From: an uncultured Oscillospiraceae bacterium
GTDB taxonomy: Bacteria > Bacillota > Clostridia > Oscillospirales > Oscillospiraceae
Assembly: GCA_947624985.1 (NCBI GenBank)
Contig: CANQMO010000022.1
Location: 1-42,923 of the forward strand
DNA: 42,923 nucleotides
Reading direction: 5' to 3'
Each line of letters starts with the position of its first letter. The stretch's first letter is position 1. The position numbers were made by a program, and so were the translations under genes. Shown piece after piece: positions 34,666 through 42,240 of the stretch. The notes under the pieces were generated by a model, which made no database searches, was not told the origin of the DNA, and saw only the letters and a list, made by a program, of their open reading frames with translations.

Positions 34666-34693
34666 TTGCGGACCGCGCCGTCCGGGGTATAAT
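34666..34693 (+). promoter_or_regulatory. Candidate plus-strand promoter next to a hairpin
   Basis: TTGCGG (34666-34671) and a perfect TATAAT (34688-34693) are 16 nt apart. The start point would fall at about 34700, where a perfect 12-bp hairpin (34701-34730) begins, followed by CTTTGTTAT. It may be fortuitous, or drive a very short antisense RNA. Confidence 0.35.
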
Positions 34694-34730
34694 GAAAAGA
34701 GTAGGCACATGGCTGTTTCCATGTGCCTAC
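34691..34730 (-). terminator. Intrinsic terminator at the end of the TRAP-LarA-cupin operon
   Basis: A perfect 12-bp stem, GTAGGCACATGG (34701-34712) and CCATGTGCCTAC (34719-34730), has a 6-nt loop and is followed on the minus strand by TCTTTTCATT. It lies 57 nt after the stop codon of the small cupin gene. Confidence 0.75.
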
Positions 34731-34786
34731 CTTTGTTATACACCTGCCGGCCACCAGCGGTCCGGGCGGGGCTTTACCTCGAAGGC

Positions 34787-35104
34787 TCAATTCGCCGCAT
34801 GAAAATAAAAGATCTTCATATCCGGTGAATCCGGATCCTTCCGGAAGGCATGCCAAGTGTGCGCGGGGATAAGAATGGACATATCCGGTCCCACCTTCAC
34901 ATCCTCATCGTTGATGCGAAAGCTTCCGTGGCCTTCCAGCACGAGAAAACCCTCCTGGTCCTCGTGCTGGTTGAGCTTGCCGTATTCCGTCACATCGCAG
35001 AACATCATCCCGCACATAGCCCCGGAGCCGCCAAACAGCAGATCTGTCTCCGGTCTGGGCGGCGGCGTCAGATCGTCGACCGTGAATTGCCTGTACATCT
35101 CCAT
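34787..35104 (-). CDS. Small single-domain cupin protein
   Basis: With the start at 35102-35104 (AAAGGAG 7 nt upstream) the protein has 105 residues forming one cupin barrel. Cupin motif 1 is seen as H47-x-D49-x-E51 with LEGHGSF and motif 2 as IPAHTWHAF (H82/H85). The usual second histidine of HxH is aspartate, so metal binding may differ. Function is unknown; small cupins of sugar-acid operons are often isomerases, epimerases or binding proteins. It is the last gene of the TRAP-NagB-LarA operon. A longer frame to 35260 overlaps the bicupin and is not used. Confidence 0.8.
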   Translation of the reverse strand: MEMYRQFTVDDLTPPPRPETDLLFGGSGAMCGMMFCDVTEYGKLNQHEDQEGFLVLEGHGSFRINDEDVKVGPDMSILIPAHTWHAFRKDPDSPDMKIFYFHAAN

Positions 35105-35120
35105 ATGTTTTCTCCTTTTT

Positions 35121-35879
35121 TTATCGTCTCGTATTTTGCGGGCCATCCATTCTGTGCGCGGTGCGCATATACTCCATGGCCGTCTCATCCAATAGAAAGT
35201 CCATCCAGAGGTAGCGGACCTGCTGCGTTCCCGCCGAGAGTATCCCATGGCTGGAGCCAAGGGGGATATGCAGCAGCATTCCCTCGGGAAAGGGGTATTT
35301 CAGCTCATCGATGACGGCTGTGCAGTCGTTCCCCTTCAGCCCCAAAAATATCTGCTCGAGCATAGGATGTTCATGGGGCGCTACCATGTCGTCGCCGCCG
35401 GTCTCCACACTGCCCATGGCAAAGCGCGGGATCATCCCGGCAGGGATGAGCATGCGGCTCACGGTCTTTTCGCTCTTGCAGTCCTCCGAGTATGTGGGCG
35501 CGCTGTCATAATCGACCGTATACGGCCCTGGCATGCCCTCCCGAAAAGCCGCCATCTCTTCCCCTGTCACCTGCCGCCGCAGCTCCAGCATGCACGCCTC
35601 GGACGGAGCGTACACCTCCACCGGCGCATCCGGCGTTGGCACATAGACCCCCCCCTCTCCCAGTTTCGCCTCCGTTCCGGCAGAGCGGACCGTTACCTCT
35701 CCTTCCACCGTTATGAGCACCCTGGCACACTGTCCGTCTGCCGGGAGCGACAGCGTCCCACCTACCGGCAGCGTCCGCCACAGCAGTCCGACGCCTTCCA
35801 CCTCATCTTCCAGCACGCACCGGACAGGCTCCCCCGGCTGCGGAACAAGGACGGTGGAGCGTATCTCTTCCGATCTCAT
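35121..35879 (-). CDS. Two-domain cupin protein (bicupin)
   Basis: The 252-residue protein has an N-terminal cupin (about 25-100) without metal-ligand histidines and a C-terminal cupin (about 140-235) with a full set: H169-x-H171-x3-E175 (HEHPMLEQIF) and H211 (PLGSSHGI). Bicupins with one active barrel include isomerases, dioxygenases and lyases; I cannot choose. Its ATG overlaps the larA-like stop by 4 bp (ATGA) and GAGGG precedes it, so it is made together with the LarA-like enzyme. The pairing suggests that it acts on the LarA-like product or substrate. Confidence 0.8.
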   Translation of the reverse strand: MRSEEIRSTVLVPQPGEPVRCVLEDEVEGVGLLWRTLPVGGTLSLPADGQCARVLITVEGEVTVRSAGTEAKLGEGGVYVPTPDAPVEVYAPSEACMLELRRQVTGEEMAAFREGMPGPYTVDYDSAPTYSEDCKSEKTVSRMLIPAGMIPRFAMGSVETGGDDMVAPHEHPMLEQIFLGLKGNDCTAVIDELKYPFPEGMLLHIPLGSSHGILSAGTQQVRYLWMDFLLDETAMEYMRTAHRMDGPQNTRR

Positions 35880-37168
35880 CGCTGTTCCCTCACCCTTACC
35901 ATCGTCTCGCCGCAGTAGGGGATGATGCCAATGGTACTGTCACTCCCCTGACGCGCGTCCGCCTTGGCCAGGGCCTCCTCCATACTCCGGCACAGCTCAA
36001 ATCCCAGCGCGTCCGCATCCGCCTTCGTAAAGCCCTTGGATACCAGAAGGGTATTCACGCCGCGCTTTCTCACCTGGTCCAGATGGATGGGGTTGTCAAT
36101 GGCGATGAGATCTTCGATAAGCCCTTTTTTTACATATTCGCGGATGGTCTGCTCACTCAGCGTGCAATAGTGCCGGAGCGCATATTCGTGATGTGGCGCG
36201 TTGCCGCTGAGCCCTTCTTCCCCGGACAGGGCAAAGATAAGCGTACCTCCGTCCTTCAGACCGTACTGAGAAAACACAAAGGGCTTGTCCGCCTGCCAGA
36301 AGTCCACATCGGCGGGATTGGCGGAGGCGATCACGATATCAGTCCGGCACGGTATCTCCGGGCTGAGGACCTGACGGGCCATCTCGATACCGGCCCGGTG
36401 GGCGGCGATAAAGTCGCCGGAAAAGACGCCCAGGACATGCTTGTCCTCATCCATCACCGTATTGATGATGAATTTTAACCCGACCTGCGCGGCGATCATT
36501 TCCATCTCTCGACGGCACTGGTTATCGGCATTTCCGCAGGTCTCCATCACATTCTGGTCTAACGCCGCGATGAGATGGGTCCCCTGGGTAGTGCGCTCAC
36601 CGCAGATACCCGGCTGGACGATCTTAGCGCCGCCGCCCCAGCCGGCAGAGACATGGGGCACGATATTACCGATCCCCATAATAAAATCTGCCTCCAGCGC
36701 CACCCTGTAGACATCGATGGGTATCCCGCTGGGCGTGTCGCCGATGTGAACGATCTCGTCCTGGTCGGTATAGCTCAGATTGAGAAAACGGTAGGTACTC
36801 AGGATCTGGGGGCCGATATGCTGGAGCTTTTCCTCCTCCGTCATCTGCCGGTGGGTCCCCGGTGCTACACAGATGGTCACATGCTCCCTGGGAACGCCCG
36901 CCAGATCCAGCCGCCGCAGGGCGTGGGTGAGAATGAGCTTCTTGGGCGTGGGACGGGTGACGTCATCGATGAGGACCAGGACATTCATCTCAGGGCTAAC
37001 GAGTTCTTCGAGCCGTCCCGTACCGACAGGCGCGTCCAGCGACTGTTCAATGAGCGCGTCTGTATCCGACGGTATCTCCGGCTTCATGGGCGCGGCATAA
37101 TACATCACACGCTCCTCCGGCAGGTCAAAACACAGTGTGTCTGCTCCAAAAGGGAGAAAATAGCGCAT
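35876..37168 (-). CDS. LarA-family nickel-pincer racemase/epimerase
   Basis: The 430-residue protein (DUF2088/LarA family) keeps the residues that in lactate racemase bind the nickel-pincer nucleotide and do catalysis: DDVTRPTP (D69, R72), H106 (APGTHR), H172 and K182 (PHVSAGWGGGAK) and H198 (QGTHL). The spacing of H106, H172, K182 and H198 equals that of H108, H174, K184 and H200 in L. plantarum LarA. Family members racemise or epimerise various 2-hydroxyacids, including sugar acids, so the substrate is open. The maturation genes larB, larC and larE are not in the window. It lies between the NagB-like gene (6-nt gap) and the bicupin gene (4-bp overlap). Confidence 0.88.
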   Translation of the reverse strand: MRYFLPFGADTLCFDLPEERVMYYAAPMKPEIPSDTDALIEQSLDAPVGTGRLEELVSPEMNVLVLIDDVTRPTPKKLILTHALRRLDLAGVPREHVTICVAPGTHRQMTEEEKLQHIGPQILSTYRFLNLSYTDQDEIVHIGDTPSGIPIDVYRVALEADFIMGIGNIVPHVSAGWGGGAKIVQPGICGERTTQGTHLIAALDQNVMETCGNADNQCRREMEMIAAQVGLKFIINTVMDEDKHVLGVFSGDFIAAHRAGIEMARQVLSPEIPCRTDIVIASANPADVDFWQADKPFVFSQYGLKDGGTLIFALSGEEGLSGNAPHHEYALRHYCTLSEQTIREYVKKGLIEDLIAIDNPIHLDQVRKRGVNTLLVSKGFTKADADALGFELCRSMEEALAKADARQGSDSTIGIIPYCGETMVRVREQR

Positions 37169-37174
37169 TGTCTC

Positions 37175-37957
37175 TCACTCCTCTCTCTCCAAAATACACC
37201 GGCCTGCATCCGCGTCCAGATACACTCTCGCTTCGCCATGCTGACGCAGAACTGAAGCGGGACATGCCTCTGACACAGGGCCCTCCAGCATTTGCCTGAC
37301 CGCGTTCGCTTTCGTGGCGGAAGGGACCACGCAGAAGATCCTGTCAGCCGCCAGGATGCCGGGTATGGTCACCGTCAGCGCAGAATGCGGGACCTGCTCC
37401 AGACTTTCAAAGCACCCGTCGTTCACCTGCTGTTGACGGCAGACCTCGTCCAGAGTCACGATCTTCACCAGTTTGCCGTCATGAAAGTCCGCTTCCCCCG
37501 GGTCGTTGAAAGCCAGGTGGCCGTTCTCGCCCACACCGCAAAGACACACGTCCAGCGGATGCTCCCGCAGCAGTCCCGCATACCGCTCCGCTTCCGCCTC
37601 TGGGTCCGCCGCGTTTCCATCCAACAGCCAAACGCTATGGAAACAGACCCTGTCAAAGATAGCCTTGCGGAGAAAGTTTCCAAACCCCGCGGGGTGCTCT
37701 GCCGGCAGTCCAACGTATTCGTCCATATGAAAAGCGTCTACCCGGGACCAGTCTATCTCTTCGTCCGAGCACAGGGCCGCCAGGAGCTCATTTTGAGACG
37801 GCGCCGCGGCGAACAGCACATTTGCGTGTCCTTTCTCTCCGATCGCGTCACGAATGGCTGCCGACGCCTCCCGGGCGGCGTGCTCCCCCATCTCAGCGCG
37901 GGTGGAAAACACCCTCGCGTGCAACTTCTCCACCGTTAATTCTTTTATCACACTCAT
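37175..37957 (-). CDS. NagB-like (glucosamine-6-phosphate deaminase/isomerase family) protein
   Basis: The 260-residue protein has the NagB fold signatures: FHMDEYVGLPAEHPAGFGNFL (D79, equivalent to E. coli D72), GVGENGHLAFNDP, and LTVTIPGILAADRIFCVVPSATKANAV. In E. coli NagB the second motif is GNDGHIAFNEP with D141, H143 and E148; here they read N145, H147 and D152. The histidine stays, but two acids change. I recall this NGHxAFND form as a paralogous group, so a true GlcN6P deaminase role is doubtful. It follows dctM and precedes the LarA-like gene by 6 nt, with GAGGAG upstream of the ATG. No sugar kinase is nearby to make a phosphorylated substrate. Confidence 0.85.
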   Translation of the reverse strand: MSVIKELTVEKLHARVFSTRAEMGEHAAREASAAIRDAIGEKGHANVLFAAAPSQNELLAALCSDEEIDWSRVDAFHMDEYVGLPAEHPAGFGNFLRKAIFDRVCFHSVWLLDGNAADPEAEAERYAGLLREHPLDVCLCGVGENGHLAFNDPGEADFHDGKLVKIVTLDEVCRQQQVNDGCFESLEQVPHSALTVTIPGILAADRIFCVVPSATKANAVRQMLEGPVSEACPASVLRQHGEARVYLDADAGRCILEREE

Positions 37958-37980
37958 TGATGTCTCCTCGTCATTTCTTT

Positions 37981-39276
37981 TCAGTTCACAAACAGCTTCG
38001 CCAGCGCGGGCAGCGCGGTGGTCAACGGTTCAAACAGGATCACCAGCACGCAGCAGATGATATCCGCCGCAAAAAACGGTATCAGCGCCCTGGTAGCTTT
38101 TTCGATCGAACACTTGCCGATCTTGCAGCTCAAAAACAGCACCGCGCCCACGGGCGGCGTATACTGACCGATGGCCAGGCACATCACGCACCAGACGCCG
38201 AACTGAACGGGGTTGACGCCCAGCTGCATGGCGATAGGCAGAAACATCGGAACAAAGATGATGCACGCCGGCGCGTCGTCCATAACCATACCGATCAGGA
38301 GAAATACCAGCATCATCATCCCCAGCACCGCATACTTGGAATGCGTGATCGAGAAGATCGCGTTCACCAGCAGATCGGGCACTTTTGTGTACGCAAGCAG
38401 CCAGGAAAAAATGGAGGACACACCGATGAGCATCATGACCCCCGCGGTCATGAACGCGGTATTGACAAACATCTTGGGGAGATCCTTCCACTTGAGGCTC
38501 TTATACACAAATTTGGACAGGATAAAATTGTAAAACGCCGCGACAATAGCGGACTCTGTCGGCGTAAAAATACCCAGCAGCGTTCCAAAGATGATGATCA
38601 CAAAGGTTATCAGCGGCGGGAAGCCTTTTTTGAGCGCCTCCTTCTTCTGACCCCAATCCATGATCTCACCCCGTGGGTAATCGTGCTTCTTCGCCGCCAG
38701 GAAGCATACGGTCATGAATGTAACGCCAATGAGGATCCCGGGAATGATCCCGCCCAGAAACATATCGGTGATGGATATGGACCCGGCCACCATGGCATAG
38801 ATGATCATCATATTGCTGGGCGGGATGATGACGCCGATGGTCGCGGTCGTCGCCGTCACAGCCACTGTGAAGCCGTCATCATAGCCGGCCTGGTGCATCA
38901 TAGGCATAAGGATCGGCCCCTCCGCGGCTACGTCGGCCGACGAAGAGCCGGACATCCCGCCAAAGAGCATGCTGAACACTACGTTCACATGAGCCAGACC
39001 GCCCGGTATCCTGCCTACAAACACCTCCGACAGTCTGAGCAGCCGCTTGGACAGGTCGCCGCTGGCCATGAACTGACCTGTCAGAATGAAAAACGGGATA
39101 CAGCACAGAGAAAACGTGTCCATGCCGGTAAATGTCCGCTGGACGATGAGCGTCAGCGGAACGCTCACGTCGCCAAGGACCAGCGCCGCGATGCCGGCCG
39201 CGCAGATCGAGAACACGATCGGTACGCCCAAAAACATCAGCGCGAACATGACAACAAAAAGAATGATCGCTACCAT
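37981..39276 (-). CDS. dctM: TRAP transporter large permease, DctM type
   Basis: The 431-residue membrane protein has about 12 helices of the DctM family: a G/A-rich N-terminus, SGSSSADVAAEGPILMPMM, IIPPSNMMIIYAMVAG, and FIGxxxPP-type blocks near the C-terminus (MCLAIGQYTPPVGAVLF). It uses the sodium or proton gradient for solute uptake with DctQ and DctP. The length is normal. It starts 6 nt after dctQ, with AGAGGT upstream. Confidence 0.93.
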   Translation of the reverse strand: MVAIILFVVMFALMFLGVPIVFSICAAGIAALVLGDVSVPLTLIVQRTFTGMDTFSLCCIPFFILTGQFMASGDLSKRLLRLSEVFVGRIPGGLAHVNVVFSMLFGGMSGSSSADVAAEGPILMPMMHQAGYDDGFTVAVTATTATIGVIIPPSNMMIIYAMVAGSISITDMFLGGIIPGILIGVTFMTVCFLAAKKHDYPRGEIMDWGQKKEALKKGFPPLITFVIIIFGTLLGIFTPTESAIVAAFYNFILSKFVYKSLKWKDLPKMFVNTAFMTAGVMMLIGVSSIFSWLLAYTKVPDLLVNAIFSITHSKYAVLGMMMLVFLLIGMVMDDAPACIIFVPMFLPIAMQLGVNPVQFGVWCVMCLAIGQYTPPVGAVLFLSCKIGKCSIEKATRALIPFFAADIICCVLVILFEPLTTALPALAKLFVN

Positions 39277-39282
39277 AGATAC

Positions 39283-39786
39283 CTACCTCTTCGGATCCGC
39301 TTTCGCCCCGTGGATCATGGAAACATCTTCCAGCACGATCCCAAGACAGTTGACCATTACAATGACCCCGCACACGGGGATGACCATGTAGATATATCCC
39401 ATGGGAAACCCGCAGCACATCATCGTGCGGCTCATCCCGCTCATTGCAAAGATGTATCCGTACCGGATGAACACGTATCCCACCGCAGCGCACACTACAT
39501 AGGATAATATATGGACCATGGCCTTCAGCGACCGGTTTTTTATCCTGTCCGTCACCAGGACCAGACCCATATGCGTGCCGTTGCTCAGACCGAGCGAACC
39601 GCCGATCATGGATATCCAGATCAGCATATAGCGGCAGACCTCCTCCGTCCACGAGGACGGATTGTTGAGAACGAACCGCGTAAAGACCTGCCATAGGACC
39701 ACAAGGCATATCGCGCATGTCAGCACGCCTAACACCGCTTTGATCAGCATGTCGGCAAGTGCCTTACCCTTGAAAAACCACTTCAT
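39283..39786 (-). CDS. dctQ: TRAP transporter small permease, DctQ type
   Basis: With the start at 39784-39786 the protein has 167 residues, four predicted helices and the DctQ stretch FTRFVLNNPSSWTEEVCRYMLIW, typical of this small subunit. It stabilises DctM. A longer frame to 39813 includes the probable ribosome binding site. A strong terminator-like hairpin (39839-39871) separates it from dctP. Confidence 0.9.
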   Translation of the reverse strand: MKWFFKGKALADMLIKAVLGVLTCAICLVVLWQVFTRFVLNNPSSWTEEVCRYMLIWISMIGGSLGLSNGTHMGLVLVTDRIKNRSLKAMVHILSYVVCAAVGYVFIRYGYIFAMSGMSRTMMCCGFPMGYIYMVIPVCGVIVMVNCLGIVLEDVSMIHGAKADPKR

Positions 39787-39838
39787 AATACCCTCTCTCC
39801 ATATTACTCCCACGCCCAGTACGGGAGGGCTGTCTCTG

Positions 39839-39871
39839 AAAAAGGGCCGGCCGGAGGTCCCGGCCGGTCCC
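39839..39871 (-). terminator. Internal terminator/attenuator between dctP and dctQ
   Basis: CCGGCCGG (39847-39854) and CCGGCCGG (39860-39867) form an 8-bp self-complementary stem, lengthened to 11 bp by GGG/CCC with one bulged T, and followed on the minus strand by TTTTT. It lies just after dctP. Partial termination here would make the binding protein in excess over the permeases. Confidence 0.75.
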
Positions 39872-39880
39872 TGCGGACGG

Positions 39881-40966
39881 TCACGCGCCCAACTCGTTTA
39901 TGATATCAAGGATCTTCACTGCTTCATCGGTCGTCGCATACTTCTGGTAGACGTCCGAACACTTCTCGGCAAAGGCATTGCGCTGCTCAGCGGTGAGCTC
40001 CGTATAGACGCAGCCCGCCTTGATAAGGTTGTCGAACGCCTCCTTCTCGCCGTCGTCGAATATCTCAGATGCATAGGCCTTCGCCTGAGCGGCAGCGTCC
40101 AGGATCCAGCCCTGTTCTTCCTCGGTCAGGCTGTTCCAGTAATCCAGGCTGCAACACAGAACACTGGGCACACGAAGGTGCTCCGTATTGGAGAAATACT
40201 TTGCCGTCTCAAACCATCTGAGAGTATACACGGAAGAGTAGTTGTTCTCACATGCGTCCAACAGCCCCTGAGACAGAGAGGTGAAAACCTCCCCGGAGTT
40301 CATCGGTGTGGGAGACGCGCCCATGGCCGTAAAGCCGTCCTGGATGCTCTGCGCTCCCATGGTGCGGATCTTCAGGCCCTTCAAGTCATCGGGCGTAGCC
40401 ACAGGACCATTGATAGTGAAGATATTTCTGGTGCCCTCGTCATACAGAGCAATGAGCTTCAGACCGGCGTTCTCAAACAGTTCCTGGTAGATCTCACCCA
40501 CCTCGCCGTCAATGACTGCGTTAAAGTGTTCCTTGTCTTTGAAAAGGAACGGCAGATTGAACAGCGCCAGCTCAGGAACGAACGTGACCATGTTGCCCGC
40601 GCTCACCCGGGTCAGCTCCAGCATGCCCAGTTTGCAGCTCTCCACCGTGTCGGACTCCTCGCCAAGGATACCGTCAAAGAACGTCTGTACCTCAACGGTT
40701 CCGCCGCTCAGTTCGCCCATCTTTTCCTGGAACAGCGTGTCCGCCTTGCAAAGGGGATAATCAGCCGAGTCACTGGCCGCCAGACGGATGACCTTTGCCC
40801 CGGATGCGTCACTGTCCGCGCCTTCCTCCTGCACATCCTCCTGGGCCGTGCCCTCTGCCTTTGGCTCTTCCTTCCCGGAAGCCTGACCGGAACCGGAGCT
40901 GCTGCACCCCGTAAACAGCGCAAGGCACATGACGACCGCCAACAACAGTGCTAAGATTCGTTTCAT
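39881..40966 (-). CDS. dctP: TRAP transporter solute-binding lipoprotein, DctP type
   Basis: The 361-residue protein has a lipoprotein signal (LALFTGC, lipid-modified Cys near 21), an acidic Gly/Glu-rich linker and a DctP fold. Landmarks are LGMLELTRVSAGN, NLPFLFKD, LALYDEGTRNIFT-like LIALYDEGTRNI and LKGLKIRTMG. In DctP proteins the arginine of the GLKIR block usually clamps a substrate carboxylate, so an organic acid or sugar acid is likely. AAGGAGG precedes the ATG. It is the first gene of the operon, under a LacI-type operator. Confidence 0.94.
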   Translation of the reverse strand: MKRILALLLAVVMCLALFTGCSSSGSGQASGKEEPKAEGTAQEDVQEEGADSDASGAKVIRLAASDSADYPLCKADTLFQEKMGELSGGTVEVQTFFDGILGEESDTVESCKLGMLELTRVSAGNMVTFVPELALFNLPFLFKDKEHFNAVIDGEVGEIYQELFENAGLKLIALYDEGTRNIFTINGPVATPDDLKGLKIRTMGAQSIQDGFTAMGASPTPMNSGEVFTSLSQGLLDACENNYSSVYTLRWFETAKYFSNTEHLRVPSVLCCSLDYWNSLTEEEQGWILDAAAQAKAYASEIFDDGEKEAFDNLIKAGCVYTELTAEQRNAFAEKCSDVYQKYATTDEAVKILDIINELGA

Positions 40967-41023
40967 TTTTGTTCCTCCTTCGTATGATTTTCTTTATGAT
41001 CTTGTCCAAATTATCGCCTGACG

Positions 41024-41053
41024 ATCATATTTACTCGTGTAAATGTCTGGCAA
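41024..41053 (-). promoter_or_regulatory. Promoter of the dctP-to-cupin operon
   Basis: TTGCCA (41048-41053) and TATGAT (41024-41029) are 18 nt apart on the minus strand, about 58 nt before the dctP start. A LacI-type palindrome fills the spacer between the two boxes. Confidence 0.65.
41029..41044. promoter_or_regulatory. LacI-type operator in the dctP promoter
   Basis: ATTTACTCGTGTAAAT is a 16-bp near-perfect palindrome (one central mismatched pair) around a CpG, the centre typical of LacI-family sites where the hinge helices insert. It lies between the -35 and -10 boxes, so a bound repressor would block RNA polymerase. The regulator gene is directly upstream. Confidence 0.7.
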
Positions 41054-41088
41054 TAAATGAAGCCCATGGGATTTCGTGAGAGTGGTTC

Positions 41089-42138
41089 TTAAGCGCTGGC
41101 CCGTTTGACAAGGGCCAGTTCAAAATGTTGATCTGCCGTCGCATGACCGGATATCTTCTCCATCAGCGCGTCGATGGCGGTCTCCCCTATCTCCTTACAA
41201 GGCAGCCGCACCGTAGTGAGCTCAGGCACGATAATGGAAGCGGACAGCGTGTCGCCAAACCCCACTACCTCCAGATCGTCCGGTACAAAAACACCTCTCT
41301 GGAAAAAGCCCTTGATCAGTTCCGCCGCCATGATATCGGAATTGACATAGAAAGCAGTGGGGCGCTGACTTTCTTCCATCCTGAAGTAGGCGTCGATGAC
41401 GCCCTCCACGTTCAGATACTTCCTGCTTTCATATTTCAGCGCGTCCAGGAAAAAAATGTACTTTTTCTCTGGCGCCAGACCGTGCTTGCGCAGGGAATCC
41501 TGATAGCCGTTCACTCTCAGCCCCTCTCCATTGTCTTGCTCCAGCGTCTTCTCCGGGTCGCCGTCGCCCAGATAAGCGATACGTCGGTGATGTTTCTCGT
41601 CAAAAAGATAATCTACGGCGCCGCAAACAGCCTGCCGAATGCTGGGAAGGATCTGGGTGATCATCGGGCTGATCTCACTGTCCGTCTCGGCAAACATGAA
41701 CAGTACCACCGGCATCCCGCCTTCGGCGATCTTATTGAGCCGGCGCAGATACTCGTCCTTAAGGGGAATGAGCGCGGAGAAGATGAACGCTCCGCAATAC
41801 TGCCGGCTGTTAAGAGCATTGAGCATGGTAAACGCGTTGGCGCCGGAATAGGAGGACACGGTCAGGGTGTAATTGTGCTCTGCGGCCACATGCTCCATGT
41901 AAAAGTGTATCTCAGAAAAGATCTCACTGCGGATGTCGTCAGTAAGCAATAGGATCTGATTGGACTTACCGGATTTCAGGCTTCTGGCCAAGGCGTTGGG
42001 AAAGTATCCCAGTTCATCGATGACCTTTAACACCGCTTCCCGCTTCTCCTGACTCACATAATTGGAGTTATTGATCACATACGACACAACGGCCGGGGAA
42101 ACATTCGCCCTTTTTGCCACGTCATTTCTTGTTATCAC
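41089..42138 (-). CDS. LacI-family transcriptional regulator
   Basis: The 349-residue protein has an N-terminal LacI helix-turn-helix (RNDVAKRANVSPAVVSYVINNSNYVS), the hinge helix (ALARSLKSG) and a periplasmic-binding-protein-like effector domain (residues about 60-340) with AFYVNSDIMAAELIKG and DDLEVVGFGDT. The start codon is GTG (42136-42138), with GAGAGG upstream. It likely represses the TRAP operon 121 nt downstream and its own gene, with induction by a metabolite of the route. No terminator follows it, so some read-through into dctP is possible. Confidence 0.93.
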   Translation of the reverse strand: MITRNDVAKRANVSPAVVSYVINNSNYVSQEKREAVLKVIDELGYFPNALARSLKSGKSNQILLLTDDIRSEIFSEIHFYMEHVAAEHNYTLTVSSYSGANAFTMLNALNSRQYCGAFIFSALIPLKDEYLRRLNKIAEGGMPVVLFMFAETDSEISPMITQILPSIRQAVCGAVDYLFDEKHHRRIAYLGDGDPEKTLEQDNGEGLRVNGYQDSLRKHGLAPEKKYIFFLDALKYESRKYLNVEGVIDAYFRMEESQRPTAFYVNSDIMAAELIKGFFQRGVFVPDDLEVVGFGDTLSASIIVPELTTVRLPCKEIGETAIDALMEKISGHATADQHFELALVKRASA

Positions 42139-42189
42139 GGTTCTGCCTCTCTGCGGAACAGCCGCCGCTCCCGGACTTTCGATGTTATC

Positions 42190-42218
42190 ACTTTAGCACA
42201 AAAATCCGCCTAAGTAAA
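42190..42218 (-). promoter_or_regulatory. Promoter of the lacI-family gene
   Basis: TTTACT (42213-42218) and TAAAGT (42190-42195) are 17 nt apart on the minus strand. The -35 box overlaps an operator-like sequence (42214-42229). Confidence 0.6.
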
Positions 42219-42229
42219 CACGTGTAGAT
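42214..42229. promoter_or_regulatory. LacI-type operator in the regulator promoter
   Basis: GTAAACACGTGTAGAT has the ACACGTGT palindrome core with a central CpG. Aligned on that CpG it matches the operator at 41029-41044 at 11 of 16 positions, including TGTA-A/G-A-T on one side. It overlaps the -35 box of the regulator gene, so negative autoregulation is likely. Confidence 0.6.
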
Positions 42230-42240
42230 ACAAGAAAATA

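Noticed and set aside
34620-34856. Upstream extension of the small membrane protein frame
   Set aside because: It runs through the operon terminator and into the cupin gene; a start with a ribosome binding site exists at 34619.
37822-39507. 561-codon plus-strand frame antisense to dctM and nagB-like
   Set aside because: His/Arg/Asp-rich shadow of membrane-protein codons; both minus-strand genes are clear.
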